From positions 1 to 14,995 of the forward strand of contig JAUWTE010000025.1 in NCBI GenBank assembly GCA_030609765.1: a stretch of DNA of 14,995 nucleotides, written 5' to 3'. Each line of letters opens with the position of its first letter. The stretch's first letter is position 1. Origin of the DNA: Acidobacteriota bacterium (lineage in GTDB: Bacteria; Acidobacteriota; UBA890). A model generated the notes under the pieces. It ran no database searches and was not told where the DNA came from. It saw nothing but the letters and a program-made list of their open reading frames with translations. Below are positions 7,222 to 14,878 of this stretch, piece by piece. The position numbers were made by a program, and so were the translations under genes.

Positions 7222-8235
7222 CTAGTCGTAGTGACCGGCCTCGAAGACCTGAAGGAGAGTGTCGCGGTCGGCTCCCTGCTCGATCAGCATCATCAGCATG
7301 AGACGTGCTTTGTTGCCGGCCAGGAAGTCCGAGAAGATCACGCCGGTGGTCCGAAGATGGGCCGCTCCACCCTCGTACCCGTACATCGGAGCCGCGCGCC
7401 CCTTCAAACACCGTGTCGTCAGTACGACGGGGATCTTGCCGGCGACAGCGACCACAGCCGCGGCGAGCTCAGGGGTGAGATTGCCTCTTCCCATTCCCTC
7501 AATTACCAGGCCTTCAGCGCCGGCATCCAGGCTCGCCTCCACGAATCGGCCGTCCCCACCGGGGTAGGCCCTGATAAGGTCAACGCGGGCTACGAGCCTC
7601 TCGATATCGACCTTCGGCAAGCTCGGTTCATGCGCTGGGGAGAAGAAGATCACCCGCCCTCGGTCAACAACGCCCAGAGGGCCGGTTTCGGGGCTAGCGA
7701 AAGCGTCCAGCGATTCGGCGTGGATCTTGACGACGTGCGCTGCCGCGTGAATCGAGTCGGACATGTCAACGAGGACGCCACGCCCGCGAGCCTCAGGATG
7801 GGTCGCTACCTGGCAGGCAGACTGGATATTGGCCGGGCCGTCGCGGCACGGATCCGAAGCCAGCTTCATCGAGCCGAGCATGACCACCGGCACGTCGATC
7901 TGCAGGAGGCGGTCGAGCAGAAAGGCGGTTTCTTCCATGGTGTCGGTGCCGTGGGTCACCACGACACCATCCACAGTGCCACCTTCAGCGGCGGCTGATA
8001 TGCGGCGCGCCAAGGAGAGAACCCGGTTGGGGTACATCTGCGGCCCGGGGTACTTGCCGAAGTCATCGACAATGACGTCGGCGAACCCTCCGATCTGTGG
8101 CGCCATCGCCAGAATCTCCTGACCGCTCAGTGTCGGCGAGGGCAGGCCGGTGTCGGGATCGAGCGTGCAGGAGATGGTGCCGCCGGTGAACACGGCGAGA
8201 ACCGTGGGTCGTTCCTTTCTATCGGACATCTTCAT
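7222..8235 (-). CDS. L-asparaginase (bacterial type I/II family)
   Basis: The enzyme hydrolyses asparagine to aspartate and ammonia. The 337-residue product carries both signature motifs: TGGTI at 17-21, whose first Thr is the nucleophile position, and THGTDT at 94-99, supplying the Thr-Asp pair. Lys170 in VVKIHAESLDAF fits the catalytic lysine (Lys162 of E. coli AnsB), within a typical GPLGVVDRGRVIFF context. No signal peptide is visible, so a cytoplasmic location is likely. The segment after TGGTI lacks the tyrosine of the E. coli type II flexible loop, so this could be a divergent subclass. GGAG lies 5-8 nt before the ATG; a second in-frame ATG two codons on is also possible. It sits 43 bp downstream of the threonine synthase-like gene on the same strand, probably one operon. 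I do not assign ansA or ansB. Confidence 0.9.
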   Translation of the reverse strand: MKMSDRKERPTVLAVFTGGTISCTLDPDTGLPSPTLSGQEILAMAPQIGGFADVIVDDFGKYPGPQMYPNRVLSLARRISAAAEGGTVDGVVVTHGTDTMEETAFLLDRLLQIDVPVVMLGSMKLASDPCRDGPANIQSACQVATHPEARGRGVLVDMSDSIHAAAHVVKIHAESLDAFASPETGPLGVVDRGRVIFFSPAHEPSLPKVDIERLVARVDLIRAYPGGDGRFVEASLDAGAEGLVIEGMGRGNLTPELAAAVVAVAGKIPVVLTTRCLKGRAAPMYGYEGGAAHLRTTGVIFSDFLAGNKARLMLMMLIEQGADRDTLLQVFEAGHYD

Positions 8236-8278
8236 GCGGCTCCGGCGGAGGCGATGACTTGCCGAATCGGAACGACGA

Positions 8279-9463
8279 TCATACGACCCCCTGTTTCATC
8301 CCACTGACATACTTGTAGGCGCTGCCCGTGAAGAAGGAAACGATGGTGCCGGACGGGTCGAGGCGACCCTCCTCGACCAGCTTGCGCACGGCGGCGATGG
8401 TTGCTCCGGACTCGGGAGCTGTGTAGATGCCCTCATCGGCCCCGATGTGGTAGGTGGCCTCCAGCAGCTCAGTGTCGCTGACTGCAATTGCGTCTCCGTC
8501 GGACTCGCGCAAAACCATGAGGATCTCGCGGTCGGCGAAGGCGGCCGGTACCCGCAAACCGCTGGCCAGAGTCTCGGCGTTCTCCCACATCTCGGCGAAC
8601 TCGTCACCGGCGTGGAAGGCGCGCACGATGGGCGCACAGCCTTCAGTCTGTACGGCGATCATCCGCGGCCGGTAGGAGTCGATACAGCCCATTGCCTCGA
8701 GCTCGGCGAACGCCTTCCACATTCCCAGAAGGCCCGTGCCGCCACCGGTCGGGTAGATGATCGCGTCGGGCAGTTGCCAATCGAGTTGCTCCGCGAGCTC
8801 GAGGCCCATCGTCTTCTTGCCCTCGACGCGATAGGGTTCCTTCAATGTTGCGATGGTAAAGAAATCGCGCTCTTTCCCGTCCTTGGCCATCGCCGCGCCA
8901 GCGTCGGTGATGAGGCCCTCCACCAAGATCACCTCGGCGCCGAGTCCGCGACACTCGTCGATGAACTCCACGCAGGTGTCGGATGGCATGTAGACGGTGG
9001 CGTTCATCCCTCCGCGGGCAGCGTAGGCCGCCATGGCGCCGCCAGCGTTCCCCGCGGTGGGTATGGCGAGCTCGGTCACACCCAGCTCTCTGGCCTTGCT
9101 CACCGCGGCGCACAAGCCGCGCGCCTTGAAGGATCCCGTAGGATTCAGGCCCTCATCCTTGACCAGCAATCGGCTCACTCCGACCCGCTCGGCGGTGCGC
9201 TGTGCCTGCAGCAATGGTGTGCCGCCCTCGCCCAGGTTCAATCGATTCTCTGGGTTGCGGATCGGCAACAGGTCGGCATACCGCCAAAACCCCTGCGGGC
9301 GACCGGCGAGCCCCTTGCCCCTGTTCCAGGCGGAGGCAGCCGCCTCCAGGTCGTAACGCGGGTACAGGGGGCCACCGCATGGGCAGTGGGTTTGGATCTG
9401 CTCTGTGTCATAGAGCTTGCCGCAACGGGTGCATTCCAGGTCGGTAAGGGTAGATTCCAGCAT
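8279..9463 (-). CDS. thrC: Threonine synthase-like PLP enzyme with N-terminal zinc ribbon
   Basis: This is a fold-type II pyridoxal-phosphate enzyme; threonine synthases convert O-phosphohomoserine to threonine. The 394-residue product starts with a four-cysteine zinc ribbon (C11-x2-C14 and C27-x-C29), then GEGGTPLL, the PLP lysine in NPTGSFKARG (Lys113), the phosphate-binding TAGNAGGAMAAYAA loop and a glycine loop PTGGGTGLLGMWKAF. Two deviations stand out: SFKAR where the common motif is SFKDR, and PTGGGTGL where many threonine synthases read P-V/A-G-N-x-G. Related folds such as cysteate synthase or other beta-replacing enzymes are therefore possible. I chose the ATG at 9463 because the zinc ribbon follows directly; the open frame continues to 9541 with a low-complexity, unlikely extension. 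The asparaginase gene follows. Confidence 0.82.
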   Translation of the reverse strand: MLESTLTDLECTRCGKLYDTEQIQTHCPCGGPLYPRYDLEAAASAWNRGKGLAGRPQGFWRYADLLPIRNPENRLNLGEGGTPLLQAQRTAERVGVSRLLVKDEGLNPTGSFKARGLCAAVSKARELGVTELAIPTAGNAGGAMAAYAARGGMNATVYMPSDTCVEFIDECRGLGAEVILVEGLITDAGAAMAKDGKERDFFTIATLKEPYRVEGKKTMGLELAEQLDWQLPDAIIYPTGGGTGLLGMWKAFAELEAMGCIDSYRPRMIAVQTEGCAPIVRAFHAGDEFAEMWENAETLASGLRVPAAFADREILMVLRESDGDAIAVSDTELLEATYHIGADEGIYTAPESGATIAAVRKLVEEGRLDPSGTIVSFFTGSAYKYVSGMKQGVV

Positions 9464-9825
9464 GGCGAACTCACTCTGGCGTTGGATGGCGGGGGGGCAC
9501 CCCGGCGAGAAACCGCGAGGGGGAGGCCAAGGGCCTTCCATTGAGGGTCGATATTCTCACAATTGTCCCTGTCGCACGAACACACCCGAGTGCAATTCGG
9601 GGCTATGAACGAGGCTCTCTTGGCCGTCCTCACAAGGAATTGCCCCAAACTCCCGTCAACCGTCCCATCAGGAGGTCTCGGCGTTGCTCAACCCAGGGTC
9701 AGGTGCTACTTTGACAGTGCAATTACTGGGTGCTTCGCGAGAAAGTGGGCCCCGCGCCCGCTTTTTTCTTTGCATACCAACAAACAATCGGTTCAGGCGG
9801 CGCACGTGCCGGGGAGAAGACCGTG
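9464..9825. other. Divergent intergenic region between thrC and rimP
   Basis: I see no convincing gene in these 362 bp. It contains a short palindrome ACAATTGT (9559-9566), an isolated TTGACA (9711-9716) without a good -10 at normal spacing, an ACCCAG/CTGGGT inverted pair (9691-9696 and 9726-9731), and an intrinsic terminator at 9741-9767. An ATG-led frame (9563/9605 to 9826) runs through the terminator and has no recognisable product. No tRNA is present, unlike the E. coli operon, where metY precedes rimP. Confidence 0.6.
9741..9767 (+). terminator. Intrinsic terminator or attenuator in the rimP leader
   Basis: AAAGTGGGC (9742-9750) pairs with GCCCGCTTT (9756-9764) as a 9-bp stem with one G-U and a 5-nt loop. 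An unbroken run of six T's overlaps its end (9762-9767). It points rightward and lies only 59 bp before the rimP ATG, where no rightward gene precedes it. That geometry suggests attenuation of the rimP-nusA operon or the end of a small leader RNA. Confidence 0.7.
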
Positions 9826-10290
9826 ATGGGACAGGCTTCGATCCAGGAACAGGCTACCGACCTGGCTGAGCGAGTGGCGCGTAGGGAAGGCTGCGAGTTG
9901 GTGGAGTGTGATTACGTCAACCACTCGGGCTCCTGGCGCCTTCGTGTGTTCATTGATAAAGAGGATGGTGTCACCCTGGACAACTGTAGTGCCGTGAGCA
10001 AGCAGCTCTCGGTTTTGCTGGATGTGGAGGATTTCATTCCCCACTCGTATCACCTCGAGGTGTCCTCGCCGGGTCTTTTTCGGACTCTCCAGGACAAGCG
10101 AGACTTCGAGCGCAGCATTGGTGAGCGGGTGAAGGTCAAGACCTTCGCACCACAAAGGGGTAGGCGCCGTTTCCATGGCATTTTGGATGGTTTTGACGAC
10201 GATTCACTGACGGTCCGCGAGCCTGATGGGGAGGTTTTCGAGATCCCCATGGAGCGGGTCGCCAGCATACGCCTCGACCCGGAAGTATAG
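9826..10290 (+). CDS. rimP: Ribosome maturation factor RimP
   Basis: RimP assists assembly of the 30S ribosomal subunit. The 154-residue product has the family's two-domain pattern: an N-terminal alpha/beta domain (ARREGCELVECDYVNHSGSWRLRVFIDKEDGVTLDNCSAVSKQLSVLLD), the strongly conserved HLEVSSPGLFRTL, and a C-terminal SH3-like beta-barrel (GERVKVKT...GRRRFHGILDGFDDDSLTV). The ATG at 9826 is preceded by GGGGAG (9811-9816) at good spacing and gives family length; a GTG one codon earlier is possible, while the open frame reaching 9730 would run through the terminator and is rejected. nusA follows after 40 bp, the classic operon order. Confidence 0.95.
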   Translation: MGQASIQEQATDLAERVARREGCELVECDYVNHSGSWRLRVFIDKEDGVTLDNCSAVSKQLSVLLDVEDFIPHSYHLEVSSPGLFRTLQDKRDFERSIGERVKVKTFAPQRGRRRFHGILDGFDDDSLTVREPDGEVFEIPMERVASIRLDPEV

Positions 10291-10330
10291 GTTCTTGACC
10301 AAATTGAGTGGGACATAGGGAGCGACTGGA

Positions 10331-11773
10331 ATGACGCGAATGTTGCTCCAGACAATCGAGCAAATCGGCAGGGAGAAGAACATCGCACCGGATGTCATCG
10401 TCGATGCCATCGAGGAAGCGATGGCGGTAGCTGCAAAGAAGTACTACCGCACCGAAGAGGAGCTCGAAGCGAAGCTGAACCGGGAGACCGGTGAGGTCGA
10501 CGTCTGGGTGGCGAAGCAGGTCGTGGAGACCGTCTCCGACGACCTCTTGGAGATTTCCGTTCCTGACGCCCACGAGCACGACCCCAACGCCGGAGTCGGC
10601 GACACCGTACGAATCTACCGGTCTACCGAAGCGCTCGGTCGCATAGCCGCTCAGGCGGCCAAGCAGGTGATCTTTCAGAAGGTGCGCGATGCCGAGCGTG
10701 AGAACATCTACAACGAGTTCATCGAGCGAGTCGGAGAGCTGGTAACCGGTATCGTCAAGCGGTTCGAGCGTGGTGATATGGTGATTGACCTCGGTCGCAC
10801 CGAGGGCTTGCTGCCACGACGCGAGCAGTCCCGAGCCGAGCACTACAACATCGGTGACCGCATTCGGGTCGTGATCATCGATGTTCTGAAAGTCTCGCGC
10901 GGCCCTCAGATCGTTGTTTCTCGCGTCAACCCTGAGCTCGTCATGCGTTTGTTCGAGATGGAGGTTCCCGAGATCTACGACGGAACCGTGCTGATCAAGG
11001 GGGCTGTGCGCGAGGGGGGAGACCGGGCCAAGGTCGCTGTCCACTCGCTCGAGCTGGACGTCGATCCCGTTGGTGCCTGCGTCGGCATGCGTGGCGCCCG
11101 GGTGCAGTCGATCATTCGTGAGCTCAGAGGCGAGAAGATCGACATCGTGCAGTGGTCTTCGGACATCGATCAGTACGCCATCAACGCGCTCAAGCCCGCG
11201 CGTGTCAATCGGGTCAGCGCGGTGGAGGGCGAGGAGGGTCATGTCGAGGTCATAGTCGATGAGGACCAACTCTCGTTGGCGATCGGTAAGCGGGGGCAGA
11301 ACGTTCGGTTGGCCGGCAAGCTGCTCGACATCAAGATCGACATTAAGAGTGAGGACGATAAGCGCAAGGAAGTAGAGAAGACCCTGGCCCGCATGGCACT
11401 TCGTGAGCTCGAGGTTGGAAGCTTGCCGGGTGTTGGCCCGCAGACGGCGTCGGTACTCGTGGAATCAGGTATCAGTACTGTCGGCGAGGTTGCCGACGCA
11501 GGCCTCGAAGGGCTCGTCGAGGTACCGGGAGTTGGCGCCAAGACGGCGGAGAAACTCCATGCCGCGGCGCTCGAGGCGTTGGAAGTGAAAATCGAGGAGG
11601 ACGAGACCAGCGCGGAGGACGTGATTCCCGTGTTGGAGGCCAGTGCCGTCGCGTCCGATGAAAAGGGCACAGCGGAAGATCGTGAAGCTTCTGCCGTGCT
11701 CGCGTCGCTGGTAATGGACTCGGCCGAAACCGAGTCGGAAGAGAGTAGCGAGCCGGAGGCTCCCCAAGACTAA
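10331..11773 (+). CDS. nusA: Transcription termination/antitermination factor NusA
   Basis: NusA binds RNA polymerase and nascent RNA and modulates pausing, termination and antitermination. The 480-residue product shows the polymerase-binding N-terminal domain (about 1-128), an S1 domain (about 132-200, GIVKRFERGDMVIDLGRTEGLLP), KH1 (about 217-277, with DPVGACVGMRGARVQSI) and KH2 (about 305-340, LAIGKRGQNVRLA). A C-terminal helix-hairpin-helix region follows (about 358-416, LPGVGPQTA and VPGVGAKTAEKL). An acidic Glu/Ser-rich tail (417-480) ends the protein and looks disordered. GGAG lies about 9 nt before the ATG. The stop overlaps the infB ATG (TAATG), implying translational coupling. Confidence 0.97.
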   Translation: MTRMLLQTIEQIGREKNIAPDVIVDAIEEAMAVAAKKYYRTEEELEAKLNRETGEVDVWVAKQVVETVSDDLLEISVPDAHEHDPNAGVGDTVRIYRSTEALGRIAAQAAKQVIFQKVRDAERENIYNEFIERVGELVTGIVKRFERGDMVIDLGRTEGLLPRREQSRAEHYNIGDRIRVVIIDVLKVSRGPQIVVSRVNPELVMRLFEMEVPEIYDGTVLIKGAVREGGDRAKVAVHSLELDVDPVGACVGMRGARVQSIIRELRGEKIDIVQWSSDIDQYAINALKPARVNRVSAVEGEEGHVEVIVDEDQLSLAIGKRGQNVRLAGKLLDIKIDIKSEDDKRKEVEKTLARMALRELEVGSLPGVGPQTASVLVESGISTVGEVADAGLEGLVEVPGVGAKTAEKLHAAALEALEVKIEEDETSAEDVIPVLEASAVASDEKGTAEDREASAVLASLVMDSAETESEESSEPEAPQD

Positions 11774-14064
11774 TGCGCGTATACGAGCTAGCCAAAGAGC
11801 TTGGCATCGAGAGCAAGGATGCGCTCGAGAAACTTCAGGATTTGGGAGTCGACATATCGAGCAACTTCCAGGCCGTCGACCCGGAGGACGCCGAGCGCCT
11901 GAAGGCCAGCCTCGAGGGGAAGCCGGTGGCGAAGAAGGCGACCAAGAAGAAGGCGGCGGCGAAGAAGACAACCAAGAAGAAGGCGGCCAAGAAGAAGGTC
12001 ACGAAGAAAAAGGTGGCCAAGAAGAAGGCCACGGCGAAGAAGACAACCAAGAAGAAGGCCGCGAAGAAGGTCACGAAGAAGAAGGCTGCAACCAAAGCTG
12101 CAGAGCCAGAGAAGGTCGAGGTCGAGAAGCCTGAGCCTGAGATAGAGGCATCTCCGGTCGTACCCGACGAAGTGGCCGCGCCTGTCGTCGATGTTGCAGA
12201 GGAGGCCACTCCTGCAGCGGAGCTGAAGGAGCCCGCGGCGCCGGAGCCGACTCCGGCACCAGAGCCCACACCCGAGCCCGCACCCGAGCCCGAGCCGGCA
12301 GTAGCCAAGCCGCCCGCCGAGCCTTTCGTCATCAAGGACGGAATGAGTGTGAAGGATCTCGCGGAGAAGATCGGGGTCAAGCCGGCCGATGTGATGCGTG
12401 AGCTCATGATGCGCGGCACCATGGCGAACATCAATCAGTCGTTGAGTGGGAAGTTGGCCGTGGCCATGGCCGAGGTTTTCGGTGCCGAGGCCCGTTACAT
12501 GGAAGCCGATGAGGTTCTCCTGGCTGACATCGAAGAGAGTCGGCCCGAGGATCTGGCCCCGCGTTCCCCTGTGGTGACGATCATGGGCCACGTCGACCAC
12601 GGCAAGACACTCTTGCTCGATTCGATCCGGGATACCAACGTTGTCGACCGGGAAGCTGGGGGCATCACCCAGCACATCGGCGCATCGAGCGTTCTCCACG
12701 ACGGCAAGAAGATCGTATTCATCGACACGCCAGGACACGAGGCCTTCACTCGAATGCGGGCCCGTGGTGCGCAGATCACCGACATCGTAGTACTCGTGGT
12801 AGCGGCGGATGACGGCGTAATGCCTCAGACGGTCGAAGCTATCGACCACGCTCGGGCCGCGGGGGTGCCGATCATCGTGGCGATCAACAAGATCGACCGC
12901 CCCGACGCCAATGCGGATCGTGTCAAGCAACACCTGGCTGAACGAAACCTGGCGTCCGAGGACTGGGGCGGTGACACGGTCACCGTCGAGGTTTCAGCGA
13001 AACTGAAGCAGAACCTCGACTCGCTGCTCGAGATGATCGCCCTGACCGCCGAGCTCCTGGAGCTAGAAGCCAGCCCGGTGGCTCCAGCTTCAGGCACCGT
13101 CCTGGAGGCCAAGCTCGATCGCCAAAGGGGAGCCGTGGCTACCCTGCTGGTTCGGGAAGGAACGTTGCGCGTCGGGGACAGCCTCATCATCGGGATAGAG
13201 AGTGCCAAGGTCCGGGCCATGGTCAATGAGCAGGGTGAGAACGTCAAAGAGGCGGGGCCGGCCACTGCGGTCGAGGTCCTCGGCCTAGCTGGCGTACCTG
13301 AGGCTGGTGATTCATTCCAGGAGGTGGAGGCCGCGGGAGTCGCACGCAAGGTTTCCGAGATCCGGCAGGATCGCCAGCGCCAGGCGAATATGACGGCGGG
13401 CACGCGGTTGACACTGGAGGACCTGCACGAACAGCTTCTTGCTGGCGAGACCCAGGAGATGCAGGTCGTGGTCAAGGCCGACGTGCAGGGTTCCGTCGAG
13501 GTGCTGCGTGACGCTCTGCAGAAGCTCTCAACCGACAAGATCAAGATCGACATACTGCGGGCCGGTGTGGGTGGGATCACCGAGTCCGACGTGCTTCTGG
13601 CGAGTGCCTCGAATGCCATTATCGTAGGCTTCAACGTACGGCCTGAGCGGGGTGTGGCGAATGCTGCAGAGCGCGAGGGCATCGAGATTCGTCTCTACAC
13701 GATCATTTATCAGCTCCTCGACGAGCTCAAGTTGGCGATGCTGGGTAAGCTGGCGCCGGAGTTCAAGGAGACGAGGCTCGGCAGTGCCGAGATCCGCGAT
13801 ACATTCCGGGTTCCCAAGGCGGGTGTGGTGGCAGGTTGCTACATGACCGACGGCAAGATTACGCGCGATGCCAAGGTGCGCTTGTTGCGAGACTCCAGGG
13901 TCATCTTCGAGGGTCGCGTCGGCTCTTTGAGGCGTTTCAAGGAAGATGTCGCCGAGGTTCAGCAAGGTTATGAGTGTGGCATCGGTATCGCCAACTTCAA
14001 CGATGTGAAGGTCGGCGACATCATCGAGGCCTTCCATGTCGAGGAAATCGCGGCCAAGCTGTAG
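11773..14064 (+). CDS. infB: Translation initiation factor IF-2
   Basis: IF2 is the GTPase that brings initiator tRNA to the 30S subunit and promotes subunit joining. The 763-residue product has two IF2N modules (1-47 and about 184-247) separated by a lysine-rich block (54-108) and a Pro/Glu/Ala linker (about 110-183). The G domain follows with GHVDHGKT (272-279), GGITQHIG, DTPGH (318-322), NKID (372-375) and SAK. The C-terminal domains (about 435-763) include VVVKADVQGSVEVLRDAL and end in GDIIEAFHVEEI, with PKAGVVAGCYMTDGKI before the tRNA-binding region. The ATG overlaps the nusA stop by 1 nt; a GGAGG inside nusA lies 13 nt upstream, rather far, so coupling is likely. The lysine block is unusual. 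Confidence 0.97.
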   Translation: MRVYELAKELGIESKDALEKLQDLGVDISSNFQAVDPEDAERLKASLEGKPVAKKATKKKAAAKKTTKKKAAKKKVTKKKVAKKKATAKKTTKKKAAKKVTKKKAATKAAEPEKVEVEKPEPEIEASPVVPDEVAAPVVDVAEEATPAAELKEPAAPEPTPAPEPTPEPAPEPEPAVAKPPAEPFVIKDGMSVKDLAEKIGVKPADVMRELMMRGTMANINQSLSGKLAVAMAEVFGAEARYMEADEVLLADIEESRPEDLAPRSPVVTIMGHVDHGKTLLLDSIRDTNVVDREAGGITQHIGASSVLHDGKKIVFIDTPGHEAFTRMRARGAQITDIVVLVVAADDGVMPQTVEAIDHARAAGVPIIVAINKIDRPDANADRVKQHLAERNLASEDWGGDTVTVEVSAKLKQNLDSLLEMIALTAELLELEASPVAPASGTVLEAKLDRQRGAVATLLVREGTLRVGDSLIIGIESAKVRAMVNEQGENVKEAGPATAVEVLGLAGVPEAGDSFQEVEAAGVARKVSEIRQDRQRQANMTAGTRLTLEDLHEQLLAGETQEMQVVVKADVQGSVEVLRDALQKLSTDKIKIDILRAGVGGITESDVLLASASNAIIVGFNVRPERGVANAAEREGIEIRLYTIIYQLLDELKLAMLGKLAPEFKETRLGSAEIRDTFRVPKAGVVAGCYMTDGKITRDAKVRLLRDSRVIFEGRVGSLRRFKEDVAEVQQGYECGIGIANFNDVKVGDIIEAFHVEEIAAKL
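11932..12096 (+). repeat. Lysine-codon repeat block inside infB
   Basis: This stretch encodes IF2 residues 54-108, of which 30 of 55 are Lys and the rest Ala, Thr or Val, mostly as KKK-x-x units. A longer segment is duplicated: the sequence from 11959 (AKKTTKKKAAKKKVTKKK) recurs from 12034, 75 bp later, nearly identical in DNA and one codon shorter. This suggests growth by slippage or unequal crossing-over. Confidence 0.85.
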
Positions 14065-14137
14065 AAGGTACATCACACTTCCAGCGCGGCCTGCTAGAAG
14101 CACCCACCCAGACACCCCCACTGACTGACTGGGTCAC

Positions 14138-14425
14138 ATGGCAATGACGATTGGGCTCTGCACGCTCGAGTTTCACTTGCCGAACAGCCGCAATCTGAAG
14201 CAGAAGCGCAGGTTCCTCAACAGCCTGCGCACCAAGATCTGCACGCGGTACAACGTGGCGCTCGCCGAGGTGGACTGTCAGGACCTGTGGCAGCGCGCCG
14301 TTTTGGGCATAGTCTCGATCAGCAACGATCGACAGGTGCTCGACAGTACCTTCCAGAAAATCCTACGAGAGGCGGAGGGTCGCACCGACGCTATCCTCAT
14401 TACCTTCAACATGGAGTTCCTGTAG
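14138..14425 (+). CDS. ylxP: DUF503 family protein (YlxP-like)
   Basis: This 95-residue protein matches the small DUF503/YlxP family: an N-terminal IGLCTLEFHLPNSRNLKQKRR, NVALAEVDCQDLWQRAVLGIVSISND in the middle, and a helical C-terminus. The function is not settled. Its recurring place between infB and rbfA suggests a link to translation or ribosome maturation; that is inference from context. The ATG at 14138 has no clear Shine-Dalgarno; an in-frame ATG at 14144 is an alternative. It lies 73 bp after infB and 33 bp before rbfA. A weak ACCCAG/CTGGGT pair in the infB-ylxP gap has no T-tract. Confidence 0.9.
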   Translation: MAMTIGLCTLEFHLPNSRNLKQKRRFLNSLRTKICTRYNVALAEVDCQDLWQRAVLGIVSISNDRQVLDSTFQKILREAEGRTDAILITFNMEFL

Positions 14426-14458
14426 CACGGGTGCTCGAGAGCAACGGGTCAAATACCA

Positions 14459-14878
14459 GTGGTGCATTTTCGACGGCTACGTTTGGGGGACCAACTGCAG
14501 GTGGAGCTGGCCGGCCTGATCCAGCGGGAGCTCAAGGATCCCCGGATTGGATTCGTGACGGTCACGGAGGTCAGGATGTCTCCCGACCTGAAGCATGCAC
14601 GCGTCTACGTAAGCGTTTTCGAGGGCGAGGAAGAAAAGAAGCTGGAGAGTATTGCCGCGCTGCAACGGGCAGAGGGCTTTTTGCGCCACAGTTTGGGCCG
14701 GCGGCTGCGCCTACGCTACGTGCCGGGGCTCAGGTTTGTAATCGACGATACCCTCGACCACAGTGCCCGCATCGATGAATTGCTGGAAGACTCGGAGGTG
14801 AATCCGGAAGACTCGGAGGTGAATCCGGAAGACTCGGAGGTGAATTCGGAAGACTCGGAGGTGAGTAACGATGAATGA
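14459..14878 (+). CDS. rbfA: 30S ribosome-binding factor RbfA
   Basis: RbfA binds the 30S subunit late in its assembly and helps 16S rRNA 5'-end maturation and cold adaptation. The 139-residue product has the single KH-like domain: RLGDQLQVELAGLIQRELKDPRIGFVTVTEVRMSPDLKHARVYVSVF, then an AEGFLRHSLGRRLRLRYVPGLRFVIDDTLDHSARIDELL segment, both typical. After about residue 109 a repeated acidic tail (EDSEVNP units) is added, absent from ordinary RbfA. The start is a GTG at 14459 (another GTG follows directly); no ATG is available in frame after the upstream stop, and the Shine-Dalgarno is weak. The 3' end overlaps the next gene by 8 bp. Confidence 0.94.
   Translation: MVHFRRLRLGDQLQVELAGLIQRELKDPRIGFVTVTEVRMSPDLKHARVYVSVFEGEEEKKLESIAALQRAEGFLRHSLGRRLRLRYVPGLRFVIDDTLDHSARIDELLEDSEVNPEDSEVNPEDSEVNSEDSEVSNDE
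14785..14865 (+). repeat. 21-bp tandem repeat at the 3' end of rbfA
   Basis: Three full 21-bp units (14785-14805, 14806-14826, 14827-14847) and a partial fourth (14848-14865) are tandem. The first two are identical and the third differs at one base. They encode EDSEVNP heptapeptides. Each unit contains GGAGGTGA, an 8-nt match to the complement of the 16S rRNA 3' end, and the last copy sits just upstream of the nrnA ATG. Confidence 0.95.

Noticed and set aside
8447..9544. 365-codon plus-strand open frame
   Set aside because: Antisense to the threonine synthase-like gene; no family features.
9563..9826. 87-codon plus-strand frame upstream of rimP
   Set aside because: It runs straight through the strong terminator at 9741-9767 and resembles nothing known.
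10136..11269. 377-codon minus-strand open frame
   Set aside because: Antisense to rimP and nusA; composition mirrors the real genes and no domain is visible.
11835..12434. Minus-strand frame of about 199 codons that looks like a multi-pass membrane protein rich in Phe, Leu and Val
   Set aside because: It is the exact antisense of the Lys-codon block in infB: AAG/AAA read backward give CTT/TTT, so the hydrophobicity is an artefact.
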